Shown here: positions 54,558 to 63,945 of the stretch, in pieces
Layout of the letters: each line of letters starts with the position of its first letter
How positions within the stretch are numbered: the first letter of the stretch is position 1
Assembly: GCF_009711095.1 (NCBI RefSeq)
Contig: NZ_WMJZ01000015.1
Location: forward strand, 1 to 64,000
Length of the DNA stretch: 64,000 nt
Source: Intestinirhabdus alba
GTDB lineage: Bacteria; Pseudomonadota; Gammaproteobacteria; Enterobacterales; Enterobacteriaceae
Direction of reading: 5' to 3'
Notes under the pieces: generated by a model
What the model saw: the letters and a program-made list of their open reading frames with translations, nothing else
Databases searched by the model: none
Told to the model about the DNA's origin: nothing
Made by a program: the position numbers and the translations under genes

Positions 54558-54583
54558 GGTGAGAGACAGGGAGGTCTCTCACC
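54558..54583 (+). promoter_or_regulatory. Perfect hairpin between glpK and glpX
   Basis: GGTGAGAGAC and GTCTCTCACC (10-bp stem) enclose AGGGAG. No T-run follows closely, so it is more likely an mRNA processing or attenuation element in the glpFKX message than a full terminator. Confidence 0.65.
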
Positions 54584-54712
54584 CGTCCCGACACGGTAAA
54601 AAACGACCTGAATTACAGTCGCTACGGGATGCACAACCCGGCACGCACATCAATAACCCCGCCCCACCCCTGTGTTACACTCCGCGCCATCCTTTTCTGC
54701 TACGGATTTGCT

Positions 54713-55723
54713 ATGAGACGAGAACTTGCCATCGAATTTTCCCGCGTGACCGAAGCGGCAGCGCTGGCCGGCTATAAATGGCTGGGTCGCGGCGACAAAA
54801 ACACCGCCGACGGCGCGGCGGTCAACGCTATGCGCATTATGCTCAACCAGGTCGATATTGACGGCACCATCGTGATCGGCGAAGGCGAGATTGACGAAGC
54901 GCCAATGCTCTATATCGGCGAGCGCGTCGGTACCGGCCAGGGTGACGCGGTAGACATCGCCGTCGATCCCATTGAAGGCACCCGCATGACGGCGATGGGC
55001 CAGGCCAATGCGCTGGCGGTGCTGGCGGTAGGCGATAAGGGCTGCTTCCTCAACGCGCCGGATATGTATATGGAAAAGCTGATCGTCGGCCCCGGAGCCA
55101 AAGGCGCTATCGACCTCAGCCTGCCGCTGGACGATAACCTGCGCAACGTGGCCAGCGCGCTCGACAAGCCGCTGAACGAGCTGACCGTCACCATTCTCGC
55201 CAAGCCCCGCCACGATGAGACCATTGCCCGGATGCAGCAGCTGGGCGTTCGCGTGTTCGCCATTCCCGACGGCGACGTGGCGGCGTCAATCCTGACCTGT
55301 ATGCCGGACAGCGAAGTGGACGTACTCTACGGCATCGGCGGTGCCCCGGAGGGGGTGGTTTCCGCCGCCGCAATCCGCGCGCTGGATGGCGATATGCAGG
55401 GCCGGCTGCTGGCGCGTCACCACGTTAAGGGCGACAGCGAAGAGAACCGCCGTATCGGTGAGCAGGAGCTGGCGCGCTGTAAGACGATGGGTATCGAAGC
55501 TGGCAAAGTGCTGCGCCTCGACGAGATGGCGCGCAGCGACAACGTCATTTTCTCCGCGACCGGGATCACCAAGGGGGATTTGCTGGACGGCATCGGCCGC
55601 AAAGGTAATATCGCTACCACCGAAACGCTGCTGATCCGCGGTAAATCCCGCACGCTTCGCCGCATCCGCTCGATTCACTATCTCGATCGCAAAGATCCGG
55701 ACGTACAGGCGCATATTCTGTAA
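54713..55723 (+). CDS. glpX: GlpX, fructose-1,6-bisphosphatase class II
   Basis: GlpX hydrolyses fructose 1,6-bisphosphate for gluconeogenesis during growth on glycerol. It has 336 residues, as in E. coli. The metal and phosphate motifs GEGEIDEAPMLYIGE and DIAVDPIEGTRM are typical of the class. MRRELAIEFS is the family start; a longer frame from 54629 is not supported. Confidence 0.97.
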   Translation: MRRELAIEFSRVTEAAALAGYKWLGRGDKNTADGAAVNAMRIMLNQVDIDGTIVIGEGEIDEAPMLYIGERVGTGQGDAVDIAVDPIEGTRMTAMGQANALAVLAVGDKGCFLNAPDMYMEKLIVGPGAKGAIDLSLPLDDNLRNVASALDKPLNELTVTILAKPRHDETIARMQQLGVRVFAIPDGDVAASILTCMPDSEVDVLYGIGGAPEGVVSAAAIRALDGDMQGRLLARHHVKGDSEENRRIGEQELARCKTMGIEAGKVLRLDEMARSDNVIFSATGITKGDLLDGIGRKGNIATTETLLIRGKSRTLRRIRSIHYLDRKDPDVQAHIL

Positions 55724-55809
55724 CTGATTTGTTCTATTGAGCCTTCCGGCCATGCGGGGCTGGAAATCTGCTGTTCAACGAACGAAGATAAGACCCGTTA
55801 TTCTGAATC

Positions 55810-55941
55810 ATTCAGACTGCAGGAACGCTGACGTATCGGCCCCCCGCGCGCAGATACGGAGCACACCTTCCCCGCCGGAGGCAGCCTTCGGCCGTTCAGG
55901 TTTGTTCCTGCGACTTATCGCGCCGCCTCCGCAGTCTGAAT
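55810..55941. repeat. Inverted repeat flanking 110 bp between glpX and fpr
   Basis: ATTCAGACTGC (55810-55820) and GCAGTCTGAAT (55931-55941) match perfectly; CGTTATTC also occurs beside each arm in inverted form. The interior is GC-rich with smaller palindromes. It could be a transcript-end cruciform or a short non-autonomous element. The fpr promoter must lie in or around it. Confidence 0.55.
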
Positions 55942-55973
55942 AACGACGAGTTGAATCAGAACAGGAGAAGACC

Positions 55974-56720
55974 ATGGCAGATTGGGTAACAGGTAAAGTC
56001 ACAAAGGTACAGAACTGGACCGATGCCCTGTTTAGTCTGACCGTCCACGCCCCCGTTCAGCCTTTTACCGCAGGTCAGTTTGCCAAGCTTGGCCTTGAGA
56101 TCGACGGCGAGCGCGTCCAGCGCGCCTACTCTTACGTCAATGCGCCCGATAGCCCTGAGCTGGAGTTTTATCTGGTCACCGTTCCGGACGGCAAGCTCAG
56201 CCCGCGCCTCGCCGCGCTGAAGTCGGGCGACGAGATCCAGGTCGTCAGCGAAGCGGCCGGTTTCTTTGTGCTGAATGAAGTGCCGGACTGCGATACGCTG
56301 TGGATGCTGGCAACCGGCACCGCCATCGGCCCGTATCTGTCGATTCTGCAGCAGGGCCAGGACCTGGAGCGTTTTAACAACATCGTGCTGGTGCATGCCG
56401 CCCGCTATGCCGCCGATCTGAGCTATCTGCCGCTGATGCAGGCGCTGCAGCAGCGCTACGCCGGCAAGCTGCGCATTCAGGCGGTGGTCAGCCGGGAAAC
56501 GGCCCCAGGCACGCTGACCGGGCGCGTGCCCGCGCTGATTGACAGCGGCGAGCTGGAGCGCGCCGTAGGGCTGCCGATGGACAAAGAGACCAGCCACGTG
56601 ATGCTGTGCGGCAACCCGCAGATGGTGCGCGACACCCAGGAGCTGCTGAAAGAGCGTCGGCAGATGACTAAACATCTGCGCCGTCGGCCGGGCCACATTA
56701 CCGCCGAGCACTACTGGTAA
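55974..56720 (+). CDS. fpr: Flavodoxin/ferredoxin-NADP+ reductase
   Basis: Fpr moves electrons from NADPH to flavodoxin or ferredoxin, feeding activation of radical enzymes and redox repair; SoxS induces it in E. coli. It has 248 residues. FAD motif RAYSYVNAPD near residue 50, NADP motif LATGTAIGPYLS near 115, and the conserved C-terminal aromatic end GHITAEHYW. AGGAG lies before the ATG. Confidence 0.97.
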   Translation: MADWVTGKVTKVQNWTDALFSLTVHAPVQPFTAGQFAKLGLEIDGERVQRAYSYVNAPDSPELEFYLVTVPDGKLSPRLAALKSGDEIQVVSEAAGFFVLNEVPDCDTLWMLATGTAIGPYLSILQQGQDLERFNNIVLVHAARYAADLSYLPLMQALQQRYAGKLRIQAVVSRETAPGTLTGRVPALIDSGELERAVGLPMDKETSHVMLCGNPQMVRDTQELLKERRQMTKHLRRRPGHITAEHYW

Positions 56721-56807
56721 CCGTTTATTTTGCCTGCGCCCCTGAACCGCCCTACAGCAGGCGGTTCAGAGCCGGCTGAACAGGCGAATATCTCGCCATC
56801 CGCGGGG

Positions 56808-57245
56808 CTATGTCTGGATATTGCCCGCTTTGTACTTTACTTTCCGGGTCTCCTGCCCGAACTTATTCGCCCCCGAAGTGCCAGAAAACGCCCCCAGATC
56901 GATCAGCATCATCACCAGAAGCAGCGTTGGGATAAAACGCCCTACGGCCCATTGCCACACCTCCGGCAACATGGCCCAGTTTCCGGCCAGCAGCATCCAC
57001 GCCGCGATCGCCAGCAGCGCCCACAGCCCGGAGCGCCCGCGATCGTGCAGACGTTTCACTATCACCGCCGCCGTCGGCCAGAGCAGACATACCAGGCAGA
57101 AGGCCGCGGTCTGAATATCGAGCAGGCGGCCGTTCGCCAGGGAGAACAGAAGCAGCATTCCGGCAAACCAGAGAGCGGCCCAGATCCAGAAATCCCGACG
57201 TCCAATACGCCCTCTGAATGAGAACAACCATTGCTGTATGGTCAT
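56808..57245 (-). CDS. yiiR: YiiR, DUF805 membrane protein
   Basis: A 145-residue inner-membrane protein with four helices and the DUF805 hallmarks FSFRGRIGRRDFWIW near the start and VKRLHDRGRSGLWAL at 63-77. Function unknown. It is convergent with fpr and divergent from yiiQ. uspD and yiiS, which lie between fpr and yiiR in E. coli, are absent. Confidence 0.92.
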   Translation of the reverse strand: MTIQQWLFSFRGRIGRRDFWIWAALWFAGMLLLFSLANGRLLDIQTAAFCLVCLLWPTAAVIVKRLHDRGRSGLWALLAIAAWMLLAGNWAMLPEVWQWAVGRFIPTLLLVMMLIDLGAFSGTSGANKFGQETRKVKYKAGNIQT

Positions 57246-57345
57246 ATAAGTTCCTTTATCATAGCTGTGACAAACAGTTTACCCTTTTGACAAGCCCGAC
57301 GGTTATCGTTTTAATCGTGAGCAGTCACAACGAAAGGTGAGATTG

Positions 57346-57945
57346 ATGAAGCCAGGATGCACACTATTTTTACTACTCTTTTCTGCACTAGCCGCAGGCA
57401 AAGCGGCGCAGGCGGACGGGTCGACTTCAACAACCACGGCACCTTATCTGCTGACGGGCTCTCCCACCTTCGATCTCTCCATCAGCCAGTTTCGTGAAAA
57501 CTTTAACATGCTCAATCCCCGGCTTACGCTGAATGAGTTTCGCGCTATCGGCAGCAGCCGTGATAAGGCCAGGATCACCCGGGCCGCCAGTAAAATTAAT
57601 GAAAACCTGTACGCCTCCACGGCGCTGGAGCGCGGCACGTTAAAAATTAAAAGTATGCAAATCACCTGGCTACCGATTCAGGGCCCGGCTCAGAAAGCGG
57701 CAAAGGCCAAAGCACAGCAATATATGGCGGCGACGATTCGTACCATCGTTCCGCTGTTGACCCCGGAGCAAAGCCAGCAAAAGCTGCAGCAGCTGCTCGC
57801 TGCGGGTAAAGGTAAGCGCTATTACGCCGAAACCGACGGCGCGGTGCGCTACGTGGTGGCGGACAACGGCGAAAAAGGGCTGACCTTCGCGGTTGAACCG
57901 ATTAAGCTAACGCTGGCAGAGGGTCTTAAAAGCACCAACAGATGA
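57346..57945 (+). CDS. yiiQ: YiiQ, exported DUF1454 protein
   Basis: A 199-residue periplasmic protein with an N-terminal signal peptide (MKPGCTLFLLLFSALAAGKA, cleavage near AQA). The rest aligns with E. coli YiiQ along its length, including ERGTLKIKSMQITWLPIQGP and GEKGLTFAVEPIKL. Function unknown. ATG at 57346 with AAAGGTGAG upstream preferred to 57337. Confidence 0.92.
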   Translation: MKPGCTLFLLLFSALAAGKAAQADGSTSTTTAPYLLTGSPTFDLSISQFRENFNMLNPRLTLNEFRAIGSSRDKARITRAASKINENLYASTALERGTLKIKSMQITWLPIQGPAQKAAKAKAQQYMAATIRTIVPLLTPEQSQQKLQQLLAAGKGKRYYAETDGAVRYVVADNGEKGLTFAVEPIKLTLAEGLKSTNR

Positions 57946-57976
57946 CCGGCAAGACCCGCCTGTAACGTAGCGTCGC

Positions 57977-58140
57977 CCTAAATGATTTGGGCTGCATAAC
58001 CAAAGGCAAAGCATTTCGAACAGCCGTACAGCTGGCCCTGAGGCAAGAGACCGGGTGGCCCGTCAGGGCAAATCTCATGGATGAGGTGAGTCACCAAAAA
58101 TCAACCTACATGCAGCCAGAAGTTTGACGGGTATATACTG
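57977..58140. repeat. Structured intergenic repeat before tpiA
   Basis: GGGCTGCAT near 57990 can pair with ATGCAGCC (58110-58117). The inner part contains CTGGCCCTGAG and GTCAGGGC palindromes. The tail AGAAGTTTGACGGGTATATA (58118-58137) is nearly the same as the tail of the element before hslV. It may also act as the tpiA promoter. Confidence 0.55.
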
Positions 58141-58208
58141 TTTCACAAATCATGCTGCCCTGCCGGGCGGCCAAATTCCTTAACCGCTGACAAGCGTGGA
58201 GAATGAAA

Positions 58209-58976
58209 ATGCGACATCCTTTAGTGATGGGTAACTGGAAACTGAACGGCAGCCGCCACATGGTAAACGAGCTGGTGGCCAACCTGCGTAAAGAACTGGC
58301 CGGCGTTGCGGGCTGCGCCGTGGCGATCGCGCCGCCGGAAATGTATATCGATATGGCGAAACACGCCGCTGCCGGCAGCCATATTATTCTCGGCGCGCAG
58401 AACGTGGATCTGAACCTGTCCGGCGCATTTACCGGTGAAACCTCCGCGGAGATGCTGAAGGATATCGGCGCACAGTACATTATTATCGGCCACTCCGAGC
58501 GTCGCACTTATCACAAAGAGTCCGACGAGCTTATCGCCAAAAAATTCGCCGTGCTGAAAGAGCAGGGGCTGACTCCGGTGCTGTGCATCGGCGAAACCGA
58601 AGCGGAAAACGAAGCGGGTAAAACGGAAGAAGTGTGCGCCCGCCAGATCGACGCGGTGCTGAAAACCCAGGGCGCGGCGGCGTTCGAAGGCGTGGTTATC
58701 GCCTACGAGCCGGTATGGGCCATCGGCACCGGTAAATCTGCCACCCCGGCGCAGGCCCAGGCGGTACACAAGTTTATCCGCGATCACATCGCCAAAGCTG
58801 ATGCGAAAATCGCACAGCAGGTCATTATCCAGTACGGCGGTTCCGTTAACGCTTCCAACGCGGCGGAGCTGTTCGCTCAGCCGGACATCGACGGCGCGCT
58901 GGTTGGCGGTGCCTCTCTGAAGGCGGACGCCTTCGCCGTTATCGTTAAGGCGGCGGAAGCGGCTAAGCGGGCGTAA
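58209..58976 (+). CDS. tpiA: Triosephosphate isomerase
   Basis: TpiA interconverts dihydroxyacetone phosphate and glyceraldehyde 3-phosphate. It has 255 residues with K11 (GNWKLNG), H95 (IIGHSERR) and E167 ([10 protein letters not shown]), the complete catalytic set. The ATG at 58209 has GGAG at 58198-58201, and is preferred over 58203 by homology. Confidence 0.98.
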   Translation: MRHPLVMGNWKLNGSRHMVNELVANLRKELAGVAGCAVAIAPPEMYIDMAKHAAAGSHIILGAQNVDLNLSGAFTGETSAEMLKDIGAQYIIIGHSERRTYHKESDELIAKKFAVLKEQGLTPVLCIGETEAENEAGKTEEVCARQIDAVLKTQGAAAFEGVVIAYEPVWAIGTGKSATPAQAQAVHKFIRDHIAKADAKIAQQVIIQYGGSVNASNAAELFAQPDIDGALVGGASLKADAFAVIVKAAEAAKRA

Positions 58977-59135
58977 GCGGCCCTCGTTAATGGCGCGCTG
59001 AGCCAGAGGCGCGTCGTTAAGGTCGTGGGCGCAGAACAGCGCGATCGCGCTTCAGGCCTGGGGGTGTAGTATAGACCGGGCCATTTTGCCCCCTATTGAG
59101 ACCACGGAGGAGGGAGCCGTTACCCCTCGTCTATC

Positions 59136-60608
59136 CTACCAGTACCCCAGCCAGCGCCACCAGAATGCGCCGGTCACGCCCCAGATCGTCAGGTTAACCA
59201 CGCTCATCACCAGCCCCGTTTTCCACCACTCCGCCAGGGTGGCGTAGCCGGAGCCGAAAATAATCGGCGCGGTGCCGGTGCCGTAATGGGTCAGCGACAT
59301 CATCAGCGAAGACGAGAAGCCAAGCATCATCCCCAGAAGCGCGGGAGGCGCGCCTAACCCCAGGCCCGCTACGAAGAAGGCAGAGAACATGGCGGTGATA
59401 TGCGCGGTAGTGCTGGCAAAAAAGTAGTGTGAGTAGACGTAAAGCAGGATCAGCAGCAGCGTCGCCACGCTCCAGTGAACGCCGAGGTGGTTAATGGCCC
59501 CGCCCACCCCCGTCGCCAGCCAGCCGACCAGGCCCAGCTTGCTCAGAAAATTAGCCATCATCACCAGCGCGGCAAACCAGACGACGGTATCCCAGGCACC
59601 GCGACATTTAAGGATATCCTCCCAGCTTAACACCCCCGTCAGCAGCAGAATCGACAGCCCAATCAGCGCGGCGCTGGTCGGATTAACGCTCCAGCCGCTG
59701 CCCAGAAGCATGGCCGGTACGCCGGCCCACAGGCACAGCAGCAGCAGGAACACCGCGAGGGTAATCTTTTCAGCAAGCGCCAGAGGGCCAAGCGCCTCCA
59801 GCTTTTGCCGGGCAAAGCGCGGGGCGTCCGGCGTCCGGGTGATGGCGGGCGGATAGAGCCAGGCGATGACGATCGGCATCACCAGCAGCGATACCACGGC
59901 CGGCAGACAGGCGGCAACGGCCCACATCCCCCAGCTCATTTGCAGCACCCCATCGGTGCCTTTGGCCAGAAAGGTGACGATCAGCGGATTTGGCGCGGTA
60001 GCGGTAATGAACATCGCCGAGGTGATGGGATTAATGTTGTAATTAACCAGCGCCAGGTAGCGCCCCGTCGAGCCGTTCTCGCGGTTTCCCGGCTGCGAGC
60101 CAAGGCTTTCCGCGATGGCCCGCACAATGGGATGGATAATACCGCCGCCGCGCGCGGTATTGCTGGGCGTAACGGGCGCGATTAGCGTTTCCGCCAGGGT
60201 CAAAGCCCAGGCGATACCCAGCGTTCTTTTACCAAACAGCGCGATAAATCCATAGCCAATACGCGCCCCCAGGCCCGTCTTAAGCAGGCTCTGTGACAGC
60301 ATAATCGACAGGCCAATCAGCCAAATCAGCGGATTAGAGAAACCGCTCAACGCATCTTTAAGGGCCGCAGCGGAATTGCCGGGATGGGTGACGCCGGTCA
60401 TCGCCACCAGCATAATGGCCACGATAGCGATTGCGCCAATGGGCATGGCTTTACCAATAATCGCCACAATGGTGCCAATAAACAGCGCCAGTAAACGCCA
60501 GGCCTCAGGCGTAACGTCAACGGGCGTCGGGATGACAAACCAGATAGTCAGGGTAATGGCGATCGATATAAGGGCGGGCCAGCGTCGAACCGGGGTTAAT
60601 CTGTCCAT
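59136..60608 (-). CDS. DASS/SLC13-family anion transporter (CitT/TtdT/YbhI-like)
   Basis: A 490-residue membrane protein with about 12-14 helices. The SNT motif TPSNTARGGGIIHPI (near residue 150) and a second TAPNPLIV segment are the anion and Na+ site marks of the divalent-anion symporter family. Members include the citrate:succinate exchanger CitT and tartrate carrier TtdT; the substrate here is not readable. RBS AAGGATTG lies before the ATG. It forms a pair with the next leftward gene and sits where tpiA and cdh are adjacent in E. coli. Confidence 0.87.
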   Translation of the reverse strand: MDRLTPVRRWPALISIAITLTIWFVIPTPVDVTPEAWRLLALFIGTIVAIIGKAMPIGAIAIVAIMLVAMTGVTHPGNSAAALKDALSGFSNPLIWLIGLSIMLSQSLLKTGLGARIGYGFIALFGKRTLGIAWALTLAETLIAPVTPSNTARGGGIIHPIVRAIAESLGSQPGNRENGSTGRYLALVNYNINPITSAMFITATAPNPLIVTFLAKGTDGVLQMSWGMWAVAACLPAVVSLLVMPIVIAWLYPPAITRTPDAPRFARQKLEALGPLALAEKITLAVFLLLLCLWAGVPAMLLGSGWSVNPTSAALIGLSILLLTGVLSWEDILKCRGAWDTVVWFAALVMMANFLSKLGLVGWLATGVGGAINHLGVHWSVATLLLILLYVYSHYFFASTTAHITAMFSAFFVAGLGLGAPPALLGMMLGFSSSLMMSLTHYGTGTAPIIFGSGYATLAEWWKTGLVMSVVNLTIWGVTGAFWWRWLGYW

Positions 60609-60727
60609 ATGTCAATCCTTGAAATTCCATCGGGTAAGGGTACGCGCGGCGTTCACCAACGCCGCCGGTGAGGGTACGCCGCGAGCGGCATAAAAACAGC
60701 TTCTCTGAATGCATTACCCCCTTATCG

Positions 60728-62032
60728 TTATAATTTTCCCAACAGCTGATACCACAGATAGTCCAGCGGCAGCAGCAGCAGATAGGTGGCCAGGGCTACC
60801 GCCAGGCACAGCAGCAAGCCCGCCCGCGCCGGCACCTTGCCTAACGCCATCGCCACCACGATCGGCGACGCCTGATACGGCAGCAGCGGCGTCGAGTAGC
60901 CCAGCACCTGAATCATCATCACCGTCAGCAGCGGAAAGCCGGTGGCGTCAGAAAAACTTTGCGCCAGCGTAGTGTAGAGCGCGGGCACGCCGTTGGCGGT
61001 CATAATAAAGTTGAGCGCGGTGGTAATACCGGTTAGCGCCAGGAAGCTGGCGAAGGGCCGGTCCGGGTCCAGCGGAACGACCCGCAGCAGCGCTTCGCCG
61101 ACGGCGCTGCCGATACCGGTCTGCGTCACGGTAATCGCCAGCCCCAGAATGCCCGCCACGTAAATACAGGTGCGAATATTCACGCCGGTGGAAAACTCTT
61201 CGCCGCTGATAAAGCCCACGCGCGGCAGCAGCGTAATCACCGCCGCCGCCAGCCCGATCCACGCCGGGCCAATGCCGTGCCAGCTTTCGCTCACCCACAT
61301 CACCAGCACGACCGCCAGCATCCAGGCCAGGCGCTTTTCGGCGCGGCTCATCGGCGCAGGCAGCGTCAGGTCGCGGGGCGGATGGGGTTTACCGGGAAAC
61401 AGCCAGCAGATTAAGCCGATCAGAATCAGCCCCTTAAGCCAGGCCAGAACCGGCGTATGCAGCAGCAGGTATGGCAGGTAGGCGAGATGAATGCCGTAAG
61501 CCCCTTCCGCCGTGCCGCTCAATACCAGATTGGGCACGTTAGCGGGCAGAATGGTGGCGGAGAGCTGAAAGGTACCGAACCCTACCGCCAGCGCCAGCCC
61601 GTACCAGCCGCGCGAGCCTTCATCGATACCGGCGCGTTTCGCCATCGCCGCGACGATCGGCATCAGCAGCGCAATGCGTCCCATATTGGAGGGCATAACG
61701 AAGGCCAGCGCATAGCTAAGCAGCACCACGCTCGCCACCATCAGCGGCCAGGAGTCGGTCAGCCTTGACGACAGGGCGCTCGCCGCCCGGTCCGCCAGCC
61801 CCGTTTTCCTGATGGCCACGCCCAGCACGAAGCCGCTGAACACCAGCCAGAACGCCGATGAGGCAAAGCCGCCGAAGATCGTCTCCGCCGGGGCGATCTT
61901 CGCCACCATCGCCGCGGCAAAAAAGAGCAGTGCGGTAATAAATTCCGGCAGCAGCGAGGTTGCCCAGAGCACAATAATGACGCCGACGATCAGTGAAGGA
62001 ATAAACAGAGGATGCGAAAGCCAGAGTGACAT
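60728..62032 (-). CDS. SLC13/DASS-type permease, second of pair
   Basis: A 434-residue permease with about 11-12 helices. MPSNMGRIALLMPIVAAMA and ILPANVPNLVLSGTAEGA are the two half-site motifs of sodium:sulfate/dicarboxylate carriers. It is clearly different in sequence from the 490-residue neighbour. AGGAG lies 7 bp before the ATG. It is upstream of the other DASS gene with a 119-bp gap, so cotranscription is possible. Its closeness to sbp may hint at sulfate or organosulfonate, but this is only context. Confidence 0.82.
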   Translation of the reverse strand: MSLWLSHPLFIPSLIVGVIIVLWATSLLPEFITALLFFAAAMVAKIAPAETIFGGFASSAFWLVFSGFVLGVAIRKTGLADRAASALSSRLTDSWPLMVASVVLLSYALAFVMPSNMGRIALLMPIVAAMAKRAGIDEGSRGWYGLALAVGFGTFQLSATILPANVPNLVLSGTAEGAYGIHLAYLPYLLLHTPVLAWLKGLILIGLICWLFPGKPHPPRDLTLPAPMSRAEKRLAWMLAVVLVMWVSESWHGIGPAWIGLAAAVITLLPRVGFISGEEFSTGVNIRTCIYVAGILGLAITVTQTGIGSAVGEALLRVVPLDPDRPFASFLALTGITTALNFIMTANGVPALYTTLAQSFSDATGFPLLTVMMIQVLGYSTPLLPYQASPIVVAMALGKVPARAGLLLCLAVALATYLLLLPLDYLWYQLLGKL

Positions 62033-62105
62033 ACCTGTCTCCTGTTGTTTTTTTCAACAAGCATACGGGGGCTGACGGATGGAGTAAACAGCCGTTACGG
62101 CAGGG

Positions 62106-62855
62106 CTACCGGAGAATGCCGCACTGATGATCCTGAATTTCCTCAGCCGAGGCGCGGTTAAGGGCCAGCAGATTGCGCCGGGTCGCCAGCAGTACAAAGG
62201 TGCCGTCTTGTTGCTGCGCCATCGCCAGTCCATAGCCGCCCATATGCTCGCGGGCGTCGGGCAGCGCCTCCGCCAGCATGATAAACGGGCTACGCTGCGC
62301 CAGTTCGCTTTCGGTGACGCGGCGTGCCAGATACGGATGTCCGCGCAGGCCCCCCGGCAATGGCAGCCAGCGGGAGGTAATTTGCGCCGCGCTGGCGTCC
62401 AGCTGCGCCCGCACGTCCGGACGTAAGCAGGAAATATGGATATGAAAATGGTTTTGCGACCGCCCGGTTCGCGAATTGATCGCCAGTGAGACAGCGCTGT
62501 CCGGGATCGTCGTCCCCGCCTTCTGGCTCATCGCCCCGCGCGCCTGCCAGGCCTGCCAGAAAAAGTTGGGCGTGCCTGGCTCCATCAGCAGCGGGCTCTC
62601 CGTGCCGTTGATCCGCCGGGTGGGCATCAGCAGATATTGCAGAGGGCCGTTACGATCTTTAAAGAGGACGTACCCGGCACTCACGTCAACCCTGAGGCAC
62701 GGCGCGGGCTGCTGGTGCTGCAGCTGATTCGGCAGACATTGCTCAAGGGCAATGTTACGCAGCGCATCCGGATTGCCGGTAAAGATCCAATAGCCGAAGC
62801 CAGCTGCGGCAATGGTCATCACCGCCGCCAGTAAAAGGTAGCCTGTTTTTTTCAT
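62106..62855 (-). CDS. cdh: CDP-diacylglycerol diphosphatase
   Basis: Cdh hydrolyses CDP-diacylglycerol to phosphatidate and CMP at the inner membrane. The 249-residue product has an N-terminal membrane anchor ([22 protein letters not shown]) and the HIT-like motif NHFHIHISC near residue 140. The start is one of two adjacent ATGs (62858 or 62855), chosen to fit MKKxG in E. coli. It ends close to the DASS pair. Confidence 0.93.
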   Translation of the reverse strand: MKKTGYLLLAAVMTIAAAGFGYWIFTGNPDALRNIALEQCLPNQLQHQQPAPCLRVDVSAGYVLFKDRNGPLQYLLMPTRRINGTESPLLMEPGTPNFFWQAWQARGAMSQKAGTTIPDSAVSLAINSRTGRSQNHFHIHISCLRPDVRAQLDASAAQITSRWLPLPGGLRGHPYLARRVTESELAQRSPFIMLAEALPDAREHMGGYGLAMAQQQDGTFVLLATRRNLLALNRASAEEIQDHQCGILR

Positions 62856-62910
62856 CATCTCTTCCCTGTAGTGCAAGTGGCCACCAGAATAACGCAAAAC
62901 GCCGGCCAAT

Positions 62911-62938
62911 AAAAAAGCCCAGCAACATTTGCCAGGCT
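62911..62938 (-). terminator. Rho-independent terminator after sbp
   Basis: On the minus strand, AGCCTGGCAA, ATG, TTGCTGGGCTTTTTTATT: stem with one internal TG/TG mismatch and a six-T tail. It lies 18 bp after the sbp stop. Confidence 0.85.
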
Positions 62939-62955
62939 AATCTTTCTGTCCGTTT

Positions 62956-63945
62956 TCAGCGTTTGCTGATTTGATCGAAGGTGCCGCCGTTAGAGAAATG
63001 CGCTTTCTGCGCCTTCGCCCAGCCGCCGAAAACCTCGTCGATGGTGAAAAGCTTCAGCTTCGGGAAAGTCTTTTCATATCTTTTCGCCACCTGCGCGTCG
63101 CGCGGACGATAGTAGTTTTTCGCCGCGATCGCCTGGCCTTCCGGGGAGTAGAGATACTTCAGATAGGCCTGCGCAACCGCTTCGGTGCCCTTCTTCTCAA
63201 CCACTTTATCCACCACCGAAACGGTCGGCTCCGCCAGGATAGATTCGCCCGGCGTAACCACCTCAAATTTATCCTTACCCAGAGCATTGATCGCCAGCAG
63301 CGCTTCGTTTTCCCAGGCGATCAGCACATCGCCGATCCCACGCTCCACAAAAGTATTGGTTGAGCCGCGGGCACCGGAGTCGAGCACCTCAACGTTCTTA
63401 TACAGCGCTTTTACGAACTCCTGCGCCTTTGCCTGGTCGTTGTTGTTGTGATGCAGAGCGTAGCCCCAGGCCGCCAGGTAGTTCCAGCGCGCGCCGCCCG
63501 AGCTTTTAGGATTCGGGGTAATCACCGAGACGCCCGGCTTAATCAGGTCGTTCCAGTCGTGGATCTGTTTTGGATTGCCCTTGCGCACCAGGAAAACGAT
63601 GGTGGAGGTATAGGGCGCAGAGTTGTCCGGCAGGCGCTTGATCCAGTTTTTGGCGATACGCCCACGTTCGGCGATAGCGTCCACGTCCCAGGCCAGCGCC
63701 AGGGTCACCACGTCGGCCTCGATACCGTTGATCACCGAGGTGGCCTGCTTGCCCGAACCGCCGTGAGACTGACGGATAACGACCCGATCCCCCGTCTCCT
63801 GCAGCCAGTGCGCGCTGAACGCTTTATTATACTGCTCGTACAGCTCGCGCGTCGGATCGTACGACACGTTAAGCAGCTGAATATCTTTTGCCAGAACGCC
63901 GCTGGAGGCCAGCAACAGCGTTAATCCCACGCTCCATTTTTTCAT
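62956..63945 (-). CDS. sbp: Sulfate-binding protein
   Basis: Sbp is the periplasmic sulfate receptor of the CysUWA transporter, induced by CysB in sulfur starvation. It has 329 residues with a signal peptide ([19 protein letters not shown]) and the family motif SHGGSGKQA. The sequence beyond [16 protein letters not shown] is typical of prokaryotic sulfate-binding proteins. A short TGTGT-type repeat (about 63962-63977) lies in the promoter region on the right edge. Confidence 0.97.
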   Translation of the reverse strand: MKKWSVGLTLLLASSGVLAKDIQLLNVSYDPTRELYEQYNKAFSAHWLQETGDRVVIRQSHGGSGKQATSVINGIEADVVTLALAWDVDAIAERGRIAKNWIKRLPDNSAPYTSTIVFLVRKGNPKQIHDWNDLIKPGVSVITPNPKSSGGARWNYLAAWGYALHHNNNDQAKAQEFVKALYKNVEVLDSGARGSTNTFVERGIGDVLIAWENEALLAINALGKDKFEVVTPGESILAEPTVSVVDKVVEKKGTEAVAQAYLKYLYSPEGQAIAAKNYYRPRDAQVAKRYEKTFPKLKLFTIDEVFGGWAKAQKAHFSNGGTFDQISKR

